NCBI GenBank assembly: GCA_018003015.1
Contig: JAGNEZ010000013.1
Coordinates: 61,296 to 125,295, forward strand
Direction of reading: 5' to 3'
Source of the DNA: Phycisphaerae bacterium
GTDB taxonomy: Bacteria > Planctomycetota > Phycisphaerae > UBA1845 > PWPN01
DNA: 64,000 nt
The position numbers and the translations under genes are program-made. The notes under the pieces were generated by a model. That model had not been told where the DNA came from, made no database searches, and worked only from the letters and a program-made list of their open reading frames with translations. This document shows positions 43,554 to 53,016 of the stretch, piece after piece; position 1 is the stretch's first letter; each line of letters begins with the position of its first letter.

Positions 43554-43642
43554 GGGTATCCTTCTCTCTGTCGCCGCCTCAGTCGGCCATGCGTGAAAAG
43601 CGTTCTGGCGCCGCCGTTTGCTCAGGGTCCCGGGCCACCGGC

Positions 43643-45163
43643 TCAAGTCGCGTCCGAAGCCTGCACGTCGCCGGCCTCAGGCTTCTCTTCGGCCACTTTC
43701 GCCTTCTCAATCAGTTGCTCCACGATCTTGTGGTCGCGGATCCGGACGTACAGGTTGGTGATCGCACCTTCACGGGCCAGTTGGTCCCGCACCCGGTCGA
43801 ACCGTTGGTTCTGACGCTGGGCGATCGCGGCGATCTGGGCGTTGATCTCGCCCTCAGACACCTCGACCTCGCATTGTTCGGCGACCTTCTCCATGATGAA
43901 CGCCAGTTTGAGCTCGCGGACCACATCTTCGCGGACCTTGGTCTTCATCTCATCAAGCTGTTTCTGGACCTCGTCCTGCGGCACGCCCTGCGAGTAAAGT
44001 TCTAACATGCGGCGCATTACCACCTGGTTGACTTGTCGCTCGGACAGGCCCCCTGGCAAGTCAAAGGAGGTTTGGTCAAGTAGGTACTGGTAGACCTGAG
44101 CGCCCATGTCGTTGCGGACCATCTCACCCACCCGGCTCTCCATGTCCTTCCGGACGTACTCACGAATCTCGCTCTCGGTCTCAAAGCCGAGGCGCTGGAC
44201 AACGTCTTCCATCGATGGAACGGAAAGACGCTGGATCTGCCGAACCTTGAACTCGAAGTCCGCCTGCTTGCCCCGATACTCGGCCTTGACGTAGCTGTCG
44301 GGAATCTGCCCGGAAATGGACCGGACATCGTCCGCCTTGGCCCCGGCCAGGGCCTCGCCCAGCTTCTCCAGCACAACACCGTCAACCATCTGGGCCCGAG
44401 CGGCCATGCGAACCTCGGCCTGCTCCTTGAGCACGGCACCCTCGCAGGTCATCTTCAGGTCGGCCACGACGACGTCATCTGCCTGGACCGGCCCTTCGAC
44501 GGTGTCATACGCGCCGCACATCTTCCGCAGGCGGTCGACCTCCGTGCTGACATCGTCGTCCTTGATGTCGAATGACCGCTTGGTGACTGGAATGCCGCCG
44601 AGCTCCGGCAGCTCGAACTCGGGCCGGACCTCGACCTCGCACGAAAAAGTCAGCGGTCCGTCGTCCGGAATGCTGATCAGCTCGATGGCTTTCTGGGGTT
44701 CGACCAGGGTCGGCGTCTGGGCACCCTTCTCGGTCGCCCAGACCAACGGATCGCCCAGCACCTTGATGTCGCTCTTTTCCGTGGCGGCCATGTAGCCGTT
44801 GAGCACCAGCTGCTGTACGAGGGTCTCCTTCACCTCGCCGCCGAAGCGCTTCTCAAGCAGTCGTCGGGGAGCGCGGCCTTTACGAAAACCGGGAACCAGG
44901 GCTTCGCGTCTCAGTTCGCCGTACTGCTCGTCGGACTGTTCGTCGATGGTGGCACGAGGGATCGTAACGGTCAGCTTCTTGCGGAGCGTGCCGGCGTCCT
45001 CCACCTGGACCTCGATGACTTCCTTGAGCTGGTCCTTCAGATCCAGCTTGGATTCGCCTTCGGATTCCTCCCCGGCGAGCGCCTCCTCGCCGTCCTGCGG
45101 CGCGAGGTTCTCATCCTCCAGATGCTCGCTCATGGCTTGACTCTGGGCATCTTCTTCGGCCAT
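43643..45163 (-). CDS. tig: Trigger factor (ribosome-associated chaperone)
   Basis: A 506-residue trigger factor. The ribosome-binding signature G-F-R-K-G-R-A-P lies near residue 90, after an unusual acidic N-terminal extension of about 45 residues rich in Glu/Asp/Ser. A PPIase-like FKBP region (about 210-310) and a long helical C-terminal arm domain (about 310-495) follow. The ATG at 45163 has AGGAG eight bases upstream; a GTG nine bases earlier is in frame but less well placed. The order tig-clpP-clpP matches the common tig-clpP(-clpX) arrangement. Confidence 0.93.
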   Translation of the reverse strand: MAEEDAQSQAMSEHLEDENLAPQDGEEALAGEESEGESKLDLKDQLKEVIEVQVEDAGTLRKKLTVTIPRATIDEQSDEQYGELRREALVPGFRKGRAPRRLLEKRFGGEVKETLVQQLVLNGYMAATEKSDIKVLGDPLVWATEKGAQTPTLVEPQKAIELISIPDDGPLTFSCEVEVRPEFELPELGGIPVTKRSFDIKDDDVSTEVDRLRKMCGAYDTVEGPVQADDVVVADLKMTCEGAVLKEQAEVRMAARAQMVDGVVLEKLGEALAGAKADDVRSISGQIPDSYVKAEYRGKQADFEFKVRQIQRLSVPSMEDVVQRLGFETESEIREYVRKDMESRVGEMVRNDMGAQVYQYLLDQTSFDLPGGLSERQVNQVVMRRMLELYSQGVPQDEVQKQLDEMKTKVREDVVRELKLAFIMEKVAEQCEVEVSEGEINAQIAAIAQRQNQRFDRVRDQLAREGAITNLYVRIRDHKIVEQLIEKAKVAEEKPEAGDVQASDAT

Positions 45164-45719
45164 CGGGCACACTCCTGATTAAGGCTTGACTCAAGTACCT
45201 GGGGGCTGTCCGGATCGGCCATGGCGGGTAACAAAAAAGGTCAACCGCTCTTGCCCTGCCGACCGCACCCAACAGACTCGGGCGTTGGCGACCGGTCAAG
45301 GCAAACCGGCTGACCTCCAAAGACACACCTGCGATCGCAGCCAACGCCTGGCTCACGGTACACGCGGGTCCGCGGCCGATATCCTGCGATCACGTTTCAA
45401 CATGTCAAGTCGTGCGGTGCGCCCGGATCCCCCTTCGCCCGTCCATGCGTCGTAGCTCAGCGCGCTTGTGCCTATCGCACAGAACAAGGCCTTTCCGCCT
45501 CGCACCGCCAGCGTTAGGCGCACAGTACAGTCCATCGGTCGGCATGTCAAGCCGTCTGAAGCCAAAAGCGATCGGTTTCGGGGCGGCCGGTGGCTGGCAG
45601 CCCCCTTTCGCGGGTCAGGAGGTCGCAGTCTGGGACCGGTCCGATGCGGGCTCGGGGACCGGTCCGGTGTGGCCATGGACCGCCGTGGCCGTGACGGCGA
45701 GACTTGGGCAAGCGGGGCG
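45164..45719 (-). other. Intergenic region between the glycosyltransferase and tig genes
   Basis: These 556 bases separate the stop of the GT2 gene from the tig start, both on the minus strand. Several open frames exist but none has a ribosome site or motif. A CTTGACTCAAG inverted repeat (around 45186-45196) lies shortly upstream of tig and might be an operator. A GTAGCTCAGC string near 45451 resembles a tRNA D-arm, but no T-arm follows. Confidence 0.4.
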
Positions 45720-46787
45720 TTACCTGACGGCGAGCGGGGCGTTGCCATCGGGAGTCGCGGAGCTGTGGATGCGGCGGATTTGGTAGATCGGGCGACTCTG
45801 ACTTTCGTGGTAGACTCGAACCAGTAGTTCAGCAAGGAGCCCGACCACGGCGCACTGCGCCGCGAGAATGACCAGCAGGCCGGACAAGGGAACGAGGACA
45901 TTCCGGTTCAGGTGGAGGCGTTCTTCGCCAAGGATGCCGAGCCTCTGGCCAAGGGCGATGGCGAGCAGCAGCGCGCCACCCAGAAGCGCGTACAGGGCAA
46001 GCTTGCCGAACAGGTACAGGGGCTTGGTCATGTAGCCGTATAGAAACTTGACCGTGATCAGATCGAAGACCACCCGGATGGTCCGAGAAATGCCGTACTT
46101 CGTCTGGCCGTGCGTTCGCGGGCGGTGATGAACGATCTTCTCGGTGACCCGGGCCCCGTTCCAGGCGGCGAGAGCGGGCAGGAATCGGTGCATCTCGCTG
46201 TACAGGTGCACGCCGCGCAGGATTTCGCGTCGGTATGCCTTCATGGTGCAGCCATAGTCGTGCAGCCGAACGCCGGTCACCCGGCCGATCAACCAGTTGG
46301 CGATCATTGAGGGCAGCCGGCGGCTGATGAAGCTGTCCTGGCGTCGCAGCCGCCATCCGCTGACGACATCGTAGCCCCGTCGCTTGTTGAGTTTCCTGAT
46401 GAGCTTGGGGATGTCGTGGGGGTCATTCTGACGGTCGCCGTCCATGGGCACGATCACGCGACCTCGAGCATGGTCGAAGCCAGCGGCCATGGCGGCCGTC
46501 TGTCCGTAGTTGCGGCGCAACTCGATGACGCGCACCCGCCGGTCGCACCGAGTGGCGCCGCGCAGCCGTTCCAGGGTGCAATCGCGGCTTCCGTCATCAA
46601 CGAAGATCGCCTCGTAATCCATGCCGGAGGCGGTAAGAACCTCGGTGAGTTCGGCGTAGAGCGGCTCAACGTTGTCCTCTTCGTTATGGAGGGGAATCAC
46701 GACGGAGAGGTCACACGGGTCCAGCGGCTGATTCCCGATGACAGGGCAATCACCGGTAACGACCGGATCAGTAGTGGTCGGGGGCAT
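45720..46787 (-). CDS. GT2 glycosyltransferase (ArnC/DPMS-like) with C-terminal membrane helices
   Basis: A 355-residue polyprenyl-phosphate sugar transferase of family GT2. The N-terminal catalytic domain has V-V-I-P-L-H-N-E-E, V-D-D-G-S-R-D and the metal-binding P-M-D-G-D-R-Q-N-D-P. Two hydrophobic spans near residues 255-320 anchor it at the inner membrane. The layout is that of ArnC or dolichol-phosphate-mannose synthase: it would make an undecaprenyl-phosphate sugar. The preferred start is ATG 46787, with GAGG eight bases upstream; ATG 46793 is an alternative. It follows an ArnT-like transferase gene by 97 bases, so donor synthesis and transfer are encoded together. Confidence 0.88.
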   Translation of the reverse strand: MPPTTTDPVVTGDCPVIGNQPLDPCDLSVVIPLHNEEDNVEPLYAELTEVLTASGMDYEAIFVDDGSRDCTLERLRGATRCDRRVRVIELRRNYGQTAAMAAGFDHARGRVIVPMDGDRQNDPHDIPKLIRKLNKRRGYDVVSGWRLRRQDSFISRRLPSMIANWLIGRVTGVRLHDYGCTMKAYRREILRGVHLYSEMHRFLPALAAWNGARVTEKIVHHRPRTHGQTKYGISRTIRVVFDLITVKFLYGYMTKPLYLFGKLALYALLGGALLLAIALGQRLGILGEERLHLNRNVLVPLSGLLVILAAQCAVVGLLAELLVRVYHESQSRPIYQIRRIHSSATPDGNAPLAVR

Positions 46788-46884
46788 GGGCATTGCCTCG
46801 CTCAATCACAGGGCGATCATCCGGCCTGAGGCCGGGGCCGTGGCCATTCATACTCCAGAAGGCGTCGTCGTGTAAAGGCCTGTT

Positions 46885-48774
46885 TCAGCCGGAGACGCGG
46901 GTCTCGGCTCGCCTGGCGGGTCCATCTGGCTGGGTAATGACCACCAGTTCCTTGCCCGGCTTATCCTCGTATCCGCTCAGCTCGAAGACAATTCGCGGCG
47001 ACAGATTCGTACCCCGTTTGAGGAGATCCAGGTGTCCGCTGGTCATGATGAGGTAGACCGGGCGCGGTTCGGCGAGCTTGGTTCGGATTCGCTTCTCGAA
47101 CTCGCGGTAGACTTCCTCCTGGACCGCCAGCCGGTTCCGGCGCAGGTCGGCCATCTCCAGTTCGTTGATCAATCGCTGGAGGCGGTAGCCGTGGTAGAAC
47201 TCCACCGTGGCGTCCGGGCGGCCGCCGACCCAGTAGATCGGGTCGGACACGCCGATGCCGTGCCGGGTGAATCCTCTCACCAAGGCCTTGGCTTCAGTAT
47301 CGACGTCCATGAACTGTCTGGCGGCCGGCACCCCCAGGACGGTCAGCAGAGCCGTGCTCGTGTTGAGCAGGACGAACGACCACACCCGCACCCCAAAGGC
47401 AAACAGAAGGCACGACAGGGTGAGGAGCGTGAACACCGGCAGGGCGACCCGGAGGCAAAGTGAGAGGTTGCTGCTGCTCTGGGTGTGCAGATCCTCCTGG
47501 ACGACGACGCTGCCCGCGACGAGAAGAAGACCAAGCAGGATCGGCAGAACCGCGGCCGTCGGCCTGAGCCATCGTGAGACCATGCCAAAGAACAGCCGGT
47601 CGATCACCGGGGCCAGGAGGAGGCAGTATGCGGGCATGATTGAGACCAAGTAATGCGGTCGCTTGTACCCCGCGGCACTCAGGAAGACCAGGCCGCAGAT
47701 TGCCCAGATGAACGCGAAGGCCAGGGCTTTGCGCTGGGCAACATAGCGCCTCAGAAAGGGGGCGGCCAGGGCTTCCGGAAGGGAGCACAGGAAGGGGGCG
47801 GTCAGGCCAAATACAAACGGGAGGTAGTAGTAGAAGGGCTGGTCTTTGCCGCGCTCGCTCAGCCCGCCGCTGAAGCGTTCAAGGTATTCGATCTTCCAGA
47901 GGGCGGCCGCATTGTCAACCTCCAAGCGGATGTACAGCGGCCAGCTGCCCGCCAGGACGGCGAAGACCACAAGACCGGTCAACACCCAAGGCCAGGGAAG
48001 CCGGGACCATTGGGCGAGGGCGTCCGCGGACGCGAAACGCAGGCGACCACCCGCAGGAACCCGGCCGGCCGTATTCAGGATCGGGACCGCGACGAACCAC
48101 CAGAGCGTCAAGGCAGCACCGGCTGTGGCCATCGGCAGGGGGGCCTTGGCCATCATCGCGGCGGAGAAGCAGGCGAACATGATGACGATGAAGGGTCTGC
48201 TCGGCCGCGGAGGTTGGAAGGCTCGCCAGAAGCAGGCGAAGGTTAGGGTCGTGAACAGCGCCAGAATCATGTCGACCTGGGCACTGTGACTGAATAAGAC
48301 CGTGGTCGCACAGCAGCCCATCACGAATCCGGCCACGAACCCGGCACGCTGGCCGAACATCATGGTGCCCAGCCACCAGACAGCCAGACTGTTGAGGAAC
48401 GCGGCCAGGGCCGAGGGCAACCGCGCGGTCAGATCGGACACCGGCTGTGCATTCGGATCGTCGAGCAGCCAGGAGGTTGCGGCGATCGCCCAGTAGCCCA
48501 GCGGGGTCTTGCGAATGCGTGGGATTTCGGCCAGTTGCGGGATCAACCAGTTACCCGATTGGATCGTCTGGCGAGCGGTCTGGGCGCAGATACACTCGTG
48601 GTCGCCCATCGACGGCCCGGAGCCGATCCACGCGAAGCAGGTGGTCAGCGAGAGAAGCAGCAGGAGAAGACCCATACTCCGAAAGCCAGACGGCATCGCA
48701 GCTCTGTCGCCAATTGCATCTTTGTTCTCCAGGAGTGGCTGCCCTGCCGCATGATCGCCGTCGGTGGTCAACAT
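46885..48774 (-). CDS. ArnT-like (GT83/PMT-type) membrane glycosyltransferase
   Basis: A 629-residue polytopic transferase of the ArnT/PMT type. It has an N-terminal hydrophobic core, the periplasmic-loop motif G-D-H-E-C-I-C-A with the acidic catalytic residue, P-R-I-R-K-T-P-L-G-Y-W typical of ArnT, and about 12 membrane spans. A soluble C-terminal region follows from about 490. ArnT-type enzymes transfer a sugar from undecaprenyl phosphate to a lipid or glycan at the outer face of the inner membrane. The next gene encodes an ArnC-like enzyme that could supply the donor. The acceptor is unknown. AAGGAG lies just before the ATG. Confidence 0.88.
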   Translation of the reverse strand: MLTTDGDHAAGQPLLENKDAIGDRAAMPSGFRSMGLLLLLLSLTTCFAWIGSGPSMGDHECICAQTARQTIQSGNWLIPQLAEIPRIRKTPLGYWAIAATSWLLDDPNAQPVSDLTARLPSALAAFLNSLAVWWLGTMMFGQRAGFVAGFVMGCCATTVLFSHSAQVDMILALFTTLTFACFWRAFQPPRPSRPFIVIMFACFSAAMMAKAPLPMATAGAALTLWWFVAVPILNTAGRVPAGGRLRFASADALAQWSRLPWPWVLTGLVVFAVLAGSWPLYIRLEVDNAAALWKIEYLERFSGGLSERGKDQPFYYYLPFVFGLTAPFLCSLPEALAAPFLRRYVAQRKALAFAFIWAICGLVFLSAAGYKRPHYLVSIMPAYCLLLAPVIDRLFFGMVSRWLRPTAAVLPILLGLLLVAGSVVVQEDLHTQSSSNLSLCLRVALPVFTLLTLSCLLFAFGVRVWSFVLLNTSTALLTVLGVPAARQFMDVDTEAKALVRGFTRHGIGVSDPIYWVGGRPDATVEFYHGYRLQRLINELEMADLRRNRLAVQEEVYREFEKRIRTKLAEPRPVYLIMTSGHLDLLKRGTNLSPRIVFELSGYEDKPGKELVVITQPDGPARRAETRVSG

Positions 48775-48923
48775 TCACTCCTTGTCTCCGAAGCCCGGTT
48801 GTGATCGGTGGCCCACATGGTAGGTGGCGTCGGTTTGAAGTCAAGGCGTGGACCGGCGAAACGCAGCGAGACAGCATCAAGTGAACGGGCGCCAGTCGAC
48901 GGCGGAGGCCAGCGATCGTTACC

Positions 48924-48953
48924 TTGCCGTCGACCAGCGATGTACAGTATAAG
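48924..48953 (+). promoter_or_regulatory. Candidate promoter of the RMD1/DUF155 gene
   Basis: TTGCCG (48924-48929) and TATAAG (48948-48953) are separated by 18 bases, about 80 bases before the ATG. The -10 is a 5/6 match, and an overlapping TATGAT offers a second -10. Confidence 0.33.
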
Positions 48954-49032
48954 TATGATGCGGCTGCGGTTTTCGTGATGCTGAATCGCTGATGATGTGA
49001 GCGCCGCGGGCGGTTCCGGCAGGAAGACACTC

Positions 49033-50211
49033 ATGGATAGCGTGCAGGGACATGACGGGGCCGCTGGTCATGCCGGGTGGATCGTCCGTCGCGAGGATTC
49101 TTCGCCGGCTATTCAGGTGGTGGACGGTGTGTGCTATGTCCTGTTTGCCCTCGATATCGGCCTGGCGATCGACCTGAACGAAGCCGAGCGTCGGGTCACC
49201 GACGTCAAACAGCGCGAGACGATCAGGCACAAGCGGCGCACTCCCCAGTACTTTGAATACGACCCCCCGCCTCTTCGCGTCACCCAGGACATATTGCCAC
49301 TCGTGTTGGGTGACTTTCAAACCGCTCCCGTGGTTGACATGATGATCTACGACTTCGGCGCGGTCTCGGTGACGTACACGATTCCCCTCGCCGGCTCGAT
49401 CTTCGGGTTGCTGGCGCTGAGCGACGTTCTGTACGACAACAATGCCCTGCTGGCCGATGCCCGCAGTCGGGTCGAGCACCTTCTGGCCACCATCGCCCCG
49501 GCCGTGAACAAGCCCCGGATCTCCGATCTGGTTGAGGACTATGCCATCTACCGGATTGAGGCTCTGACGCCCGGCGTCAATCCCGATCGCGTGCTGGCCG
49601 ATCACGGTTCGCTTCTGGCCCAGATTCTGCGCGCCGAGCTCAGCCCGCTCTCCGCCCAAGAAGTGAATGAGGCCCTGAGCTGCCGGATTGCCTTCAGCGA
49701 CGACGATCTGGCGATCATGGACTGGAACGCGGCTGTCGTGCTCGGGGCTGACACGGAAGACGTGCGCGCGGTGCTGGAATACGCGAATGTCGAGTTGCTG
49801 GAAATGCGTTTTCTGGACGATCGGCTGGACGACGCCCTGGATCAATCGTATGAGGCTCTCACTCGACAGACCTGGCGACGCCGGCTGCTTCTGACCACGC
49901 TGGAAGCTGACATGCGTCGGGTCGCCGAACTGCAGGTCGACAGCGCCCTCCTGTTCGAGGGAGTGAACAACGCCCTCAAGCTGCTGGGCGACCAGTACCT
50001 CGCCCGGGTCTACCGTGCAGCGAGTCAGCGCCTCCATCTCGGCGACTGGGATGCCAGCATCATTCGGAAACTCCAAACTCTGGAAAGCATCTACCAGAAG
50101 ATGACGGATGAGAACACGCACCGACGCATGGAGGTGCTGGAGTGGATCATCATCATTCTGATCGCCATGGAGATCGTCATGTCGTTCTTCCCGGGCCTGA
50201 CCGGGAGTTGA
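49033..50211 (+). CDS. RMD1/DUF155 family protein
   Basis: A 392-residue protein of the RMD1/DUF155 family, whose yeast and human members (RMD1, RMND1) act in mitochondria. Landmarks are the central M-D-W-N-A-A-V-V-L-G, L-E-Y-A-N-V-E-L-L-E-M-R-F-L-D-D-R-L-D and the C-terminal membrane anchor, L-E-W-I-I-I-I-L-I-A-M-E-I-V near residue 375. Most of the protein is helical and soluble, with one C-terminal span. The bacterial function is not established. The start at 49033 has GGAAG upstream; an earlier GTG at 48997 is possible. It is divergent from the ArnT-like gene. Confidence 0.85.
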   Translation: MDSVQGHDGAAGHAGWIVRREDSSPAIQVVDGVCYVLFALDIGLAIDLNEAERRVTDVKQRETIRHKRRTPQYFEYDPPPLRVTQDILPLVLGDFQTAPVVDMMIYDFGAVSVTYTIPLAGSIFGLLALSDVLYDNNALLADARSRVEHLLATIAPAVNKPRISDLVEDYAIYRIEALTPGVNPDRVLADHGSLLAQILRAELSPLSAQEVNEALSCRIAFSDDDLAIMDWNAAVVLGADTEDVRAVLEYANVELLEMRFLDDRLDDALDQSYEALTRQTWRRRLLLTTLEADMRRVAELQVDSALLFEGVNNALKLLGDQYLARVYRAASQRLHLGDWDASIIRKLQTLESIYQKMTDENTHRRMEVLEWIIIILIAMEIVMSFFPGLTGS

Positions 50212-50248
50212 GCCGGAAGCGCCGCTGACGGCGTCTGCTTGGCACGAA

Positions 50249-51487
50249 TCACGTCTTGATCGTGACGCCGTCCTTGTCGAGATAGGCTCGCGTGTTCTTC
50301 TTGAGAGCCATGTTGGCTAGGTGCAACGGCCTGACGGCCTTGTGGCCGATCTCCACGGTCGCATTCGGCTGCTTGCGGCTCTTGAGGCACTCGAGGAAGT
50401 TCCGAGTATGCGGCTCAGTCGAGGTCACGCTGCCCGGGAGATTCTCCTTGGCGGGCTTCGGCCAACCGGCTTCCCAGCCGTTGACCTGATCAAAGATCCG
50501 GTAACCGGCCTCGGTCAGGAAGAGAGCACCCTTGGTTCCCTGGAAGGTGATCGACCAGCCGTTGCGCCAGGTGCTGGTCGTGTAGCCCAGCGTCCAGGTG
50601 CACAGGAAGTTGGGGTACTCGAACGTGCAGCAGAAGGTGTCCGGCGTCTTGGTGGGCTTGTTCTTATAGACCTCGCCAAACTGAACCGCGGAGAGGGGAT
50701 GATCCACACCCATCATCCACTGGACCACGTCCATGAGGTGCGTTCCCTGGTCGGTCTCGTTTCCGCCGGAGAAAGGCCAGAAGTAGCGCCAGTAGCAGAA
50801 CTTGACCGGCGTGTACTCCTGTTTGCCAGCCGGCCCGCAGAACCTCTCCCAGTCGAGCTTGCCGGGCACGTCGACGTTCGGATCGACGCCGAAGTTCCAG
50901 TACCACTCCGCCCGGACCAGGTGGATGTCGCCGAGGGCCTTGTCATCGAAGTACTTCTTGATCTCGTCCCGGATAATCGGCGAGCTGCGTCGCTGCATGC
51001 CGATCTGAACGATTCGATCGGACTTGCGGACCGCTTCCACCATCTGATTGCCTTGTTCGATGGACCAGCACATGGGCTTCTCGCAGTAGACGTCCTTGCC
51101 CGCCGCCAGGGCGTCGATGAGGTGCTGGCAGTGCCAGTGCTCAGGCGAGCTGATCAGCACTGCGTCGAGATCCTTGCGTTCGAGCAACTTCCGGTAGTCG
51201 TCGTAGCCCTTAGCCTTGTCGCCTGCGATTTCAAGTCCCTTCTGGAGATTGGGCTCGTACACGTCGGCCACTGCAGCCCATTCGACGCCGTACTTCTTGA
51301 ACACACTCATGTGATGACGTCCCATGCCGCCGGAGCCGATGATGCCCATTGCCACCTTCTCGTTGGCTCCACTCGCCGCAGCTTCTGCCCGTGCGGTCCT
51401 TGCGGCGGTGCCTGCAAGCACGCCCGCACCTACGCCGGCCAGGCCGGCACCCAGGAATCGCCGCCGATTCAGTCTATTGTCCGCCAT
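50249..51487 (-). CDS. Tat-exported Gfo/Idh/MocA family oxidoreductase
   Basis: A 412-residue NAD(P)-dependent oxidoreductase with a strong Tat signal, N-R-R-R-F-L-G-A-G-L-A-G, at residues 7-18. The Rossmann motif is G-I-I-G-S-G-G-M-G near residue 50, and the family E-K-P segment is Y-C-E-K-P-M near 130. It is a paralogue of the protein at 32727-34037. GGAG lies eight bases before the ATG. It stands alone between the RMD1-type gene and the hydrogenase-linked kinase gene. The substrate, probably a sugar or sugar acid, is unknown. Confidence 0.9.
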   Translation of the reverse strand: MADNRLNRRRFLGAGLAGVGAGVLAGTAARTARAEAAASGANEKVAMGIIGSGGMGRHHMSVFKKYGVEWAAVADVYEPNLQKGLEIAGDKAKGYDDYRKLLERKDLDAVLISSPEHWHCQHLIDALAAGKDVYCEKPMCWSIEQGNQMVEAVRKSDRIVQIGMQRRSSPIIRDEIKKYFDDKALGDIHLVRAEWYWNFGVDPNVDVPGKLDWERFCGPAGKQEYTPVKFCYWRYFWPFSGGNETDQGTHLMDVVQWMMGVDHPLSAVQFGEVYKNKPTKTPDTFCCTFEYPNFLCTWTLGYTTSTWRNGWSITFQGTKGALFLTEAGYRIFDQVNGWEAGWPKPAKENLPGSVTSTEPHTRNFLECLKSRKQPNATVEIGHKAVRPLHLANMALKKNTRAYLDKDGVTIKT

Positions 51488-51644
51488 GGTTTGATCTCCT
51501 GTAAGACTCGACACGACTTCAAGTTACCGCGCCGTCCGGGCCTTGGCAACCCGGTAGGCACTTGCGGCATCCCGGACCGGGCGATGGCTTTTTTTCTGGA
51601 GGGCTTGTGTACCGCCGCCCGAAGGTTAAGCGGTCGTCTCCCGG

Positions 51645-52937
51645 TCATGACGGCTGGGGAATCGAGTAGCTGAACTCCGCCCAGCGTCCTTCCTCGCTTC
51701 TCGCCTCGATACGCCCTCCATGGGCCTGAATGATCCGCCACGCGGTGTAAAGACCGACCCCGGTTCCCCGCTCCTTGCGCAATGTGGGTACATCCAAACG
51801 CGAGAACTTGCGGAACAGGCCGGACTGTTGGCTCGCGGAGAATCCTGGTCCATCGTTGCGCACTGACACCCGCAGCTGACCTTCCGAAAACAGCACGCTC
51901 AGCAGAATCTGCCCGCCCGCAAAACCGTACTTGGCGGCGTTGCCGAGCAAATTGACCATGACGATCTTCATCAAGTCGGGATCGATCGTGACCCGCGGCA
52001 GATCAGGGGGGACGGATCGGGTCAATTCCATTTGCTTGCTTTCCAGCTGCGATCGGACCAGTTCGAGGCTCGGTTCAACGACCGAAGCCGTGAAGTCGAT
52101 GTCGGTACGAAGCCGGGCCTTGAGTTCACCGCCCTCCAGCCGTGCAAGGTCGAGGTACTCCTGGACGAGACCGAGGAGATACTCCCCTTTCTTGGTCAGG
52201 CTGGCGAGCTTCTCGCGTTGCTTGGCCTCTAGCGGTCCCAGGTAGCCGTTAATCAACAGCCCGGCGTCCATGAGCATTGAAGCCACCGGACTCTTGAGCT
52301 CATGGGTGACAAAGCCGAGCATCTCGAAGTAGGCCTTGTTGGCCGCAGTCAGCTGCTCGATTCGCCAGGCTTTCTCGACGGCCTGGCTGAGCCGCTCGGC
52401 GATAGCCGTCTGAAAGCGGGCGTGGCGGTCCTGATAGGCGTGGGTGTGCCGGGAACTGCGGAACAGCAGGCCCACGACACGGCTTTCAACCGTCAGGGGG
52501 CAAGTGAGGTTGGATCGCACGCCTTCACGGACCAGCAGCCGGGTGGCACCCGATTTCGGCCGCTGCTCAAGATAACGTTCCAGATCGCTGATGATGCGTG
52601 GAGTGCCACGATAGAGAATGGTCTCCAGGGAACTCCCCGCCAGATCGGCCGCATATCCGTTGCCGAGTAGCAGCGGCTCATACAGTGCCCTGGTCCGATG
52701 CGATACCAGCCGCCGCCCATTTTCCTCGACGAACGCCAGGCTCACGCGGTCGCAAGGGCTGATCTCGCGAAGTCGATCGAACAGAAAGGCAAGCAACTCG
52801 TCGAGCGATTCGGCGGCGGCGACTTTCCGGTTGACGAGTTCGAGAATCTGCGTCTCGGCGGGTGACAGGGTACCCGGTTGGGCACCAGCATCGGCCGGGT
52901 CAAGGAAACGAACAAGGGTGTCGGGACCGGTGGCCAT
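51645..52937 (-). CDS. GAF-domain sensor histidine kinase, last gene of the hox operon
   Basis: A 430-residue cytoplasmic histidine kinase without membrane segments. A GAF-type domain spans about 30-185. The H-box is F-V-T-H212-E-L-K-S-P-V, followed by the DHp helices and a HATPase_c domain with N-L-L-G-N-A-A-K-Y (N-box), N-D-G-P-G-F and G-T-G-V-G-L-Y (G-boxes). It lies 79 bases after the receiver-protein gene, and both follow the hydrogenase maturation protease. With no transmembrane domain it may sense a cytoplasmic redox or ligand signal tied to NAD-linked hydrogenase activity; the ligand is unknown. Confidence 0.92.
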   Translation of the reverse strand: MATGPDTLVRFLDPADAGAQPGTLSPAETQILELVNRKVAAAESLDELLAFLFDRLREISPCDRVSLAFVEENGRRLVSHRTRALYEPLLLGNGYAADLAGSSLETILYRGTPRIISDLERYLEQRPKSGATRLLVREGVRSNLTCPLTVESRVVGLLFRSSRHTHAYQDRHARFQTAIAERLSQAVEKAWRIEQLTAANKAYFEMLGFVTHELKSPVASMLMDAGLLINGYLGPLEAKQREKLASLTKKGEYLLGLVQEYLDLARLEGGELKARLRTDIDFTASVVEPSLELVRSQLESKQMELTRSVPPDLPRVTIDPDLMKIVMVNLLGNAAKYGFAGGQILLSVLFSEGQLRVSVRNDGPGFSASQQSGLFRKFSRLDVPTLRKERGTGVGLYTAWRIIQAHGGRIEARSEEGRWAEFSYSIPQPS

Positions 52938-53016
52938 TCTGGGGACCGCCGAAGGCCCAAACGGTTCGCGCTGTCCGGTTGCCCGGGCAATGTGCGGAAC
53001 ACGGCCGGGGGAGAAT

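Noticed and set aside
45440..45520. tRNA-like string GTAGCTCAGC
   Set aside because: No acceptor stem, anticodon stem or GTTCGA T-arm can be paired around it.
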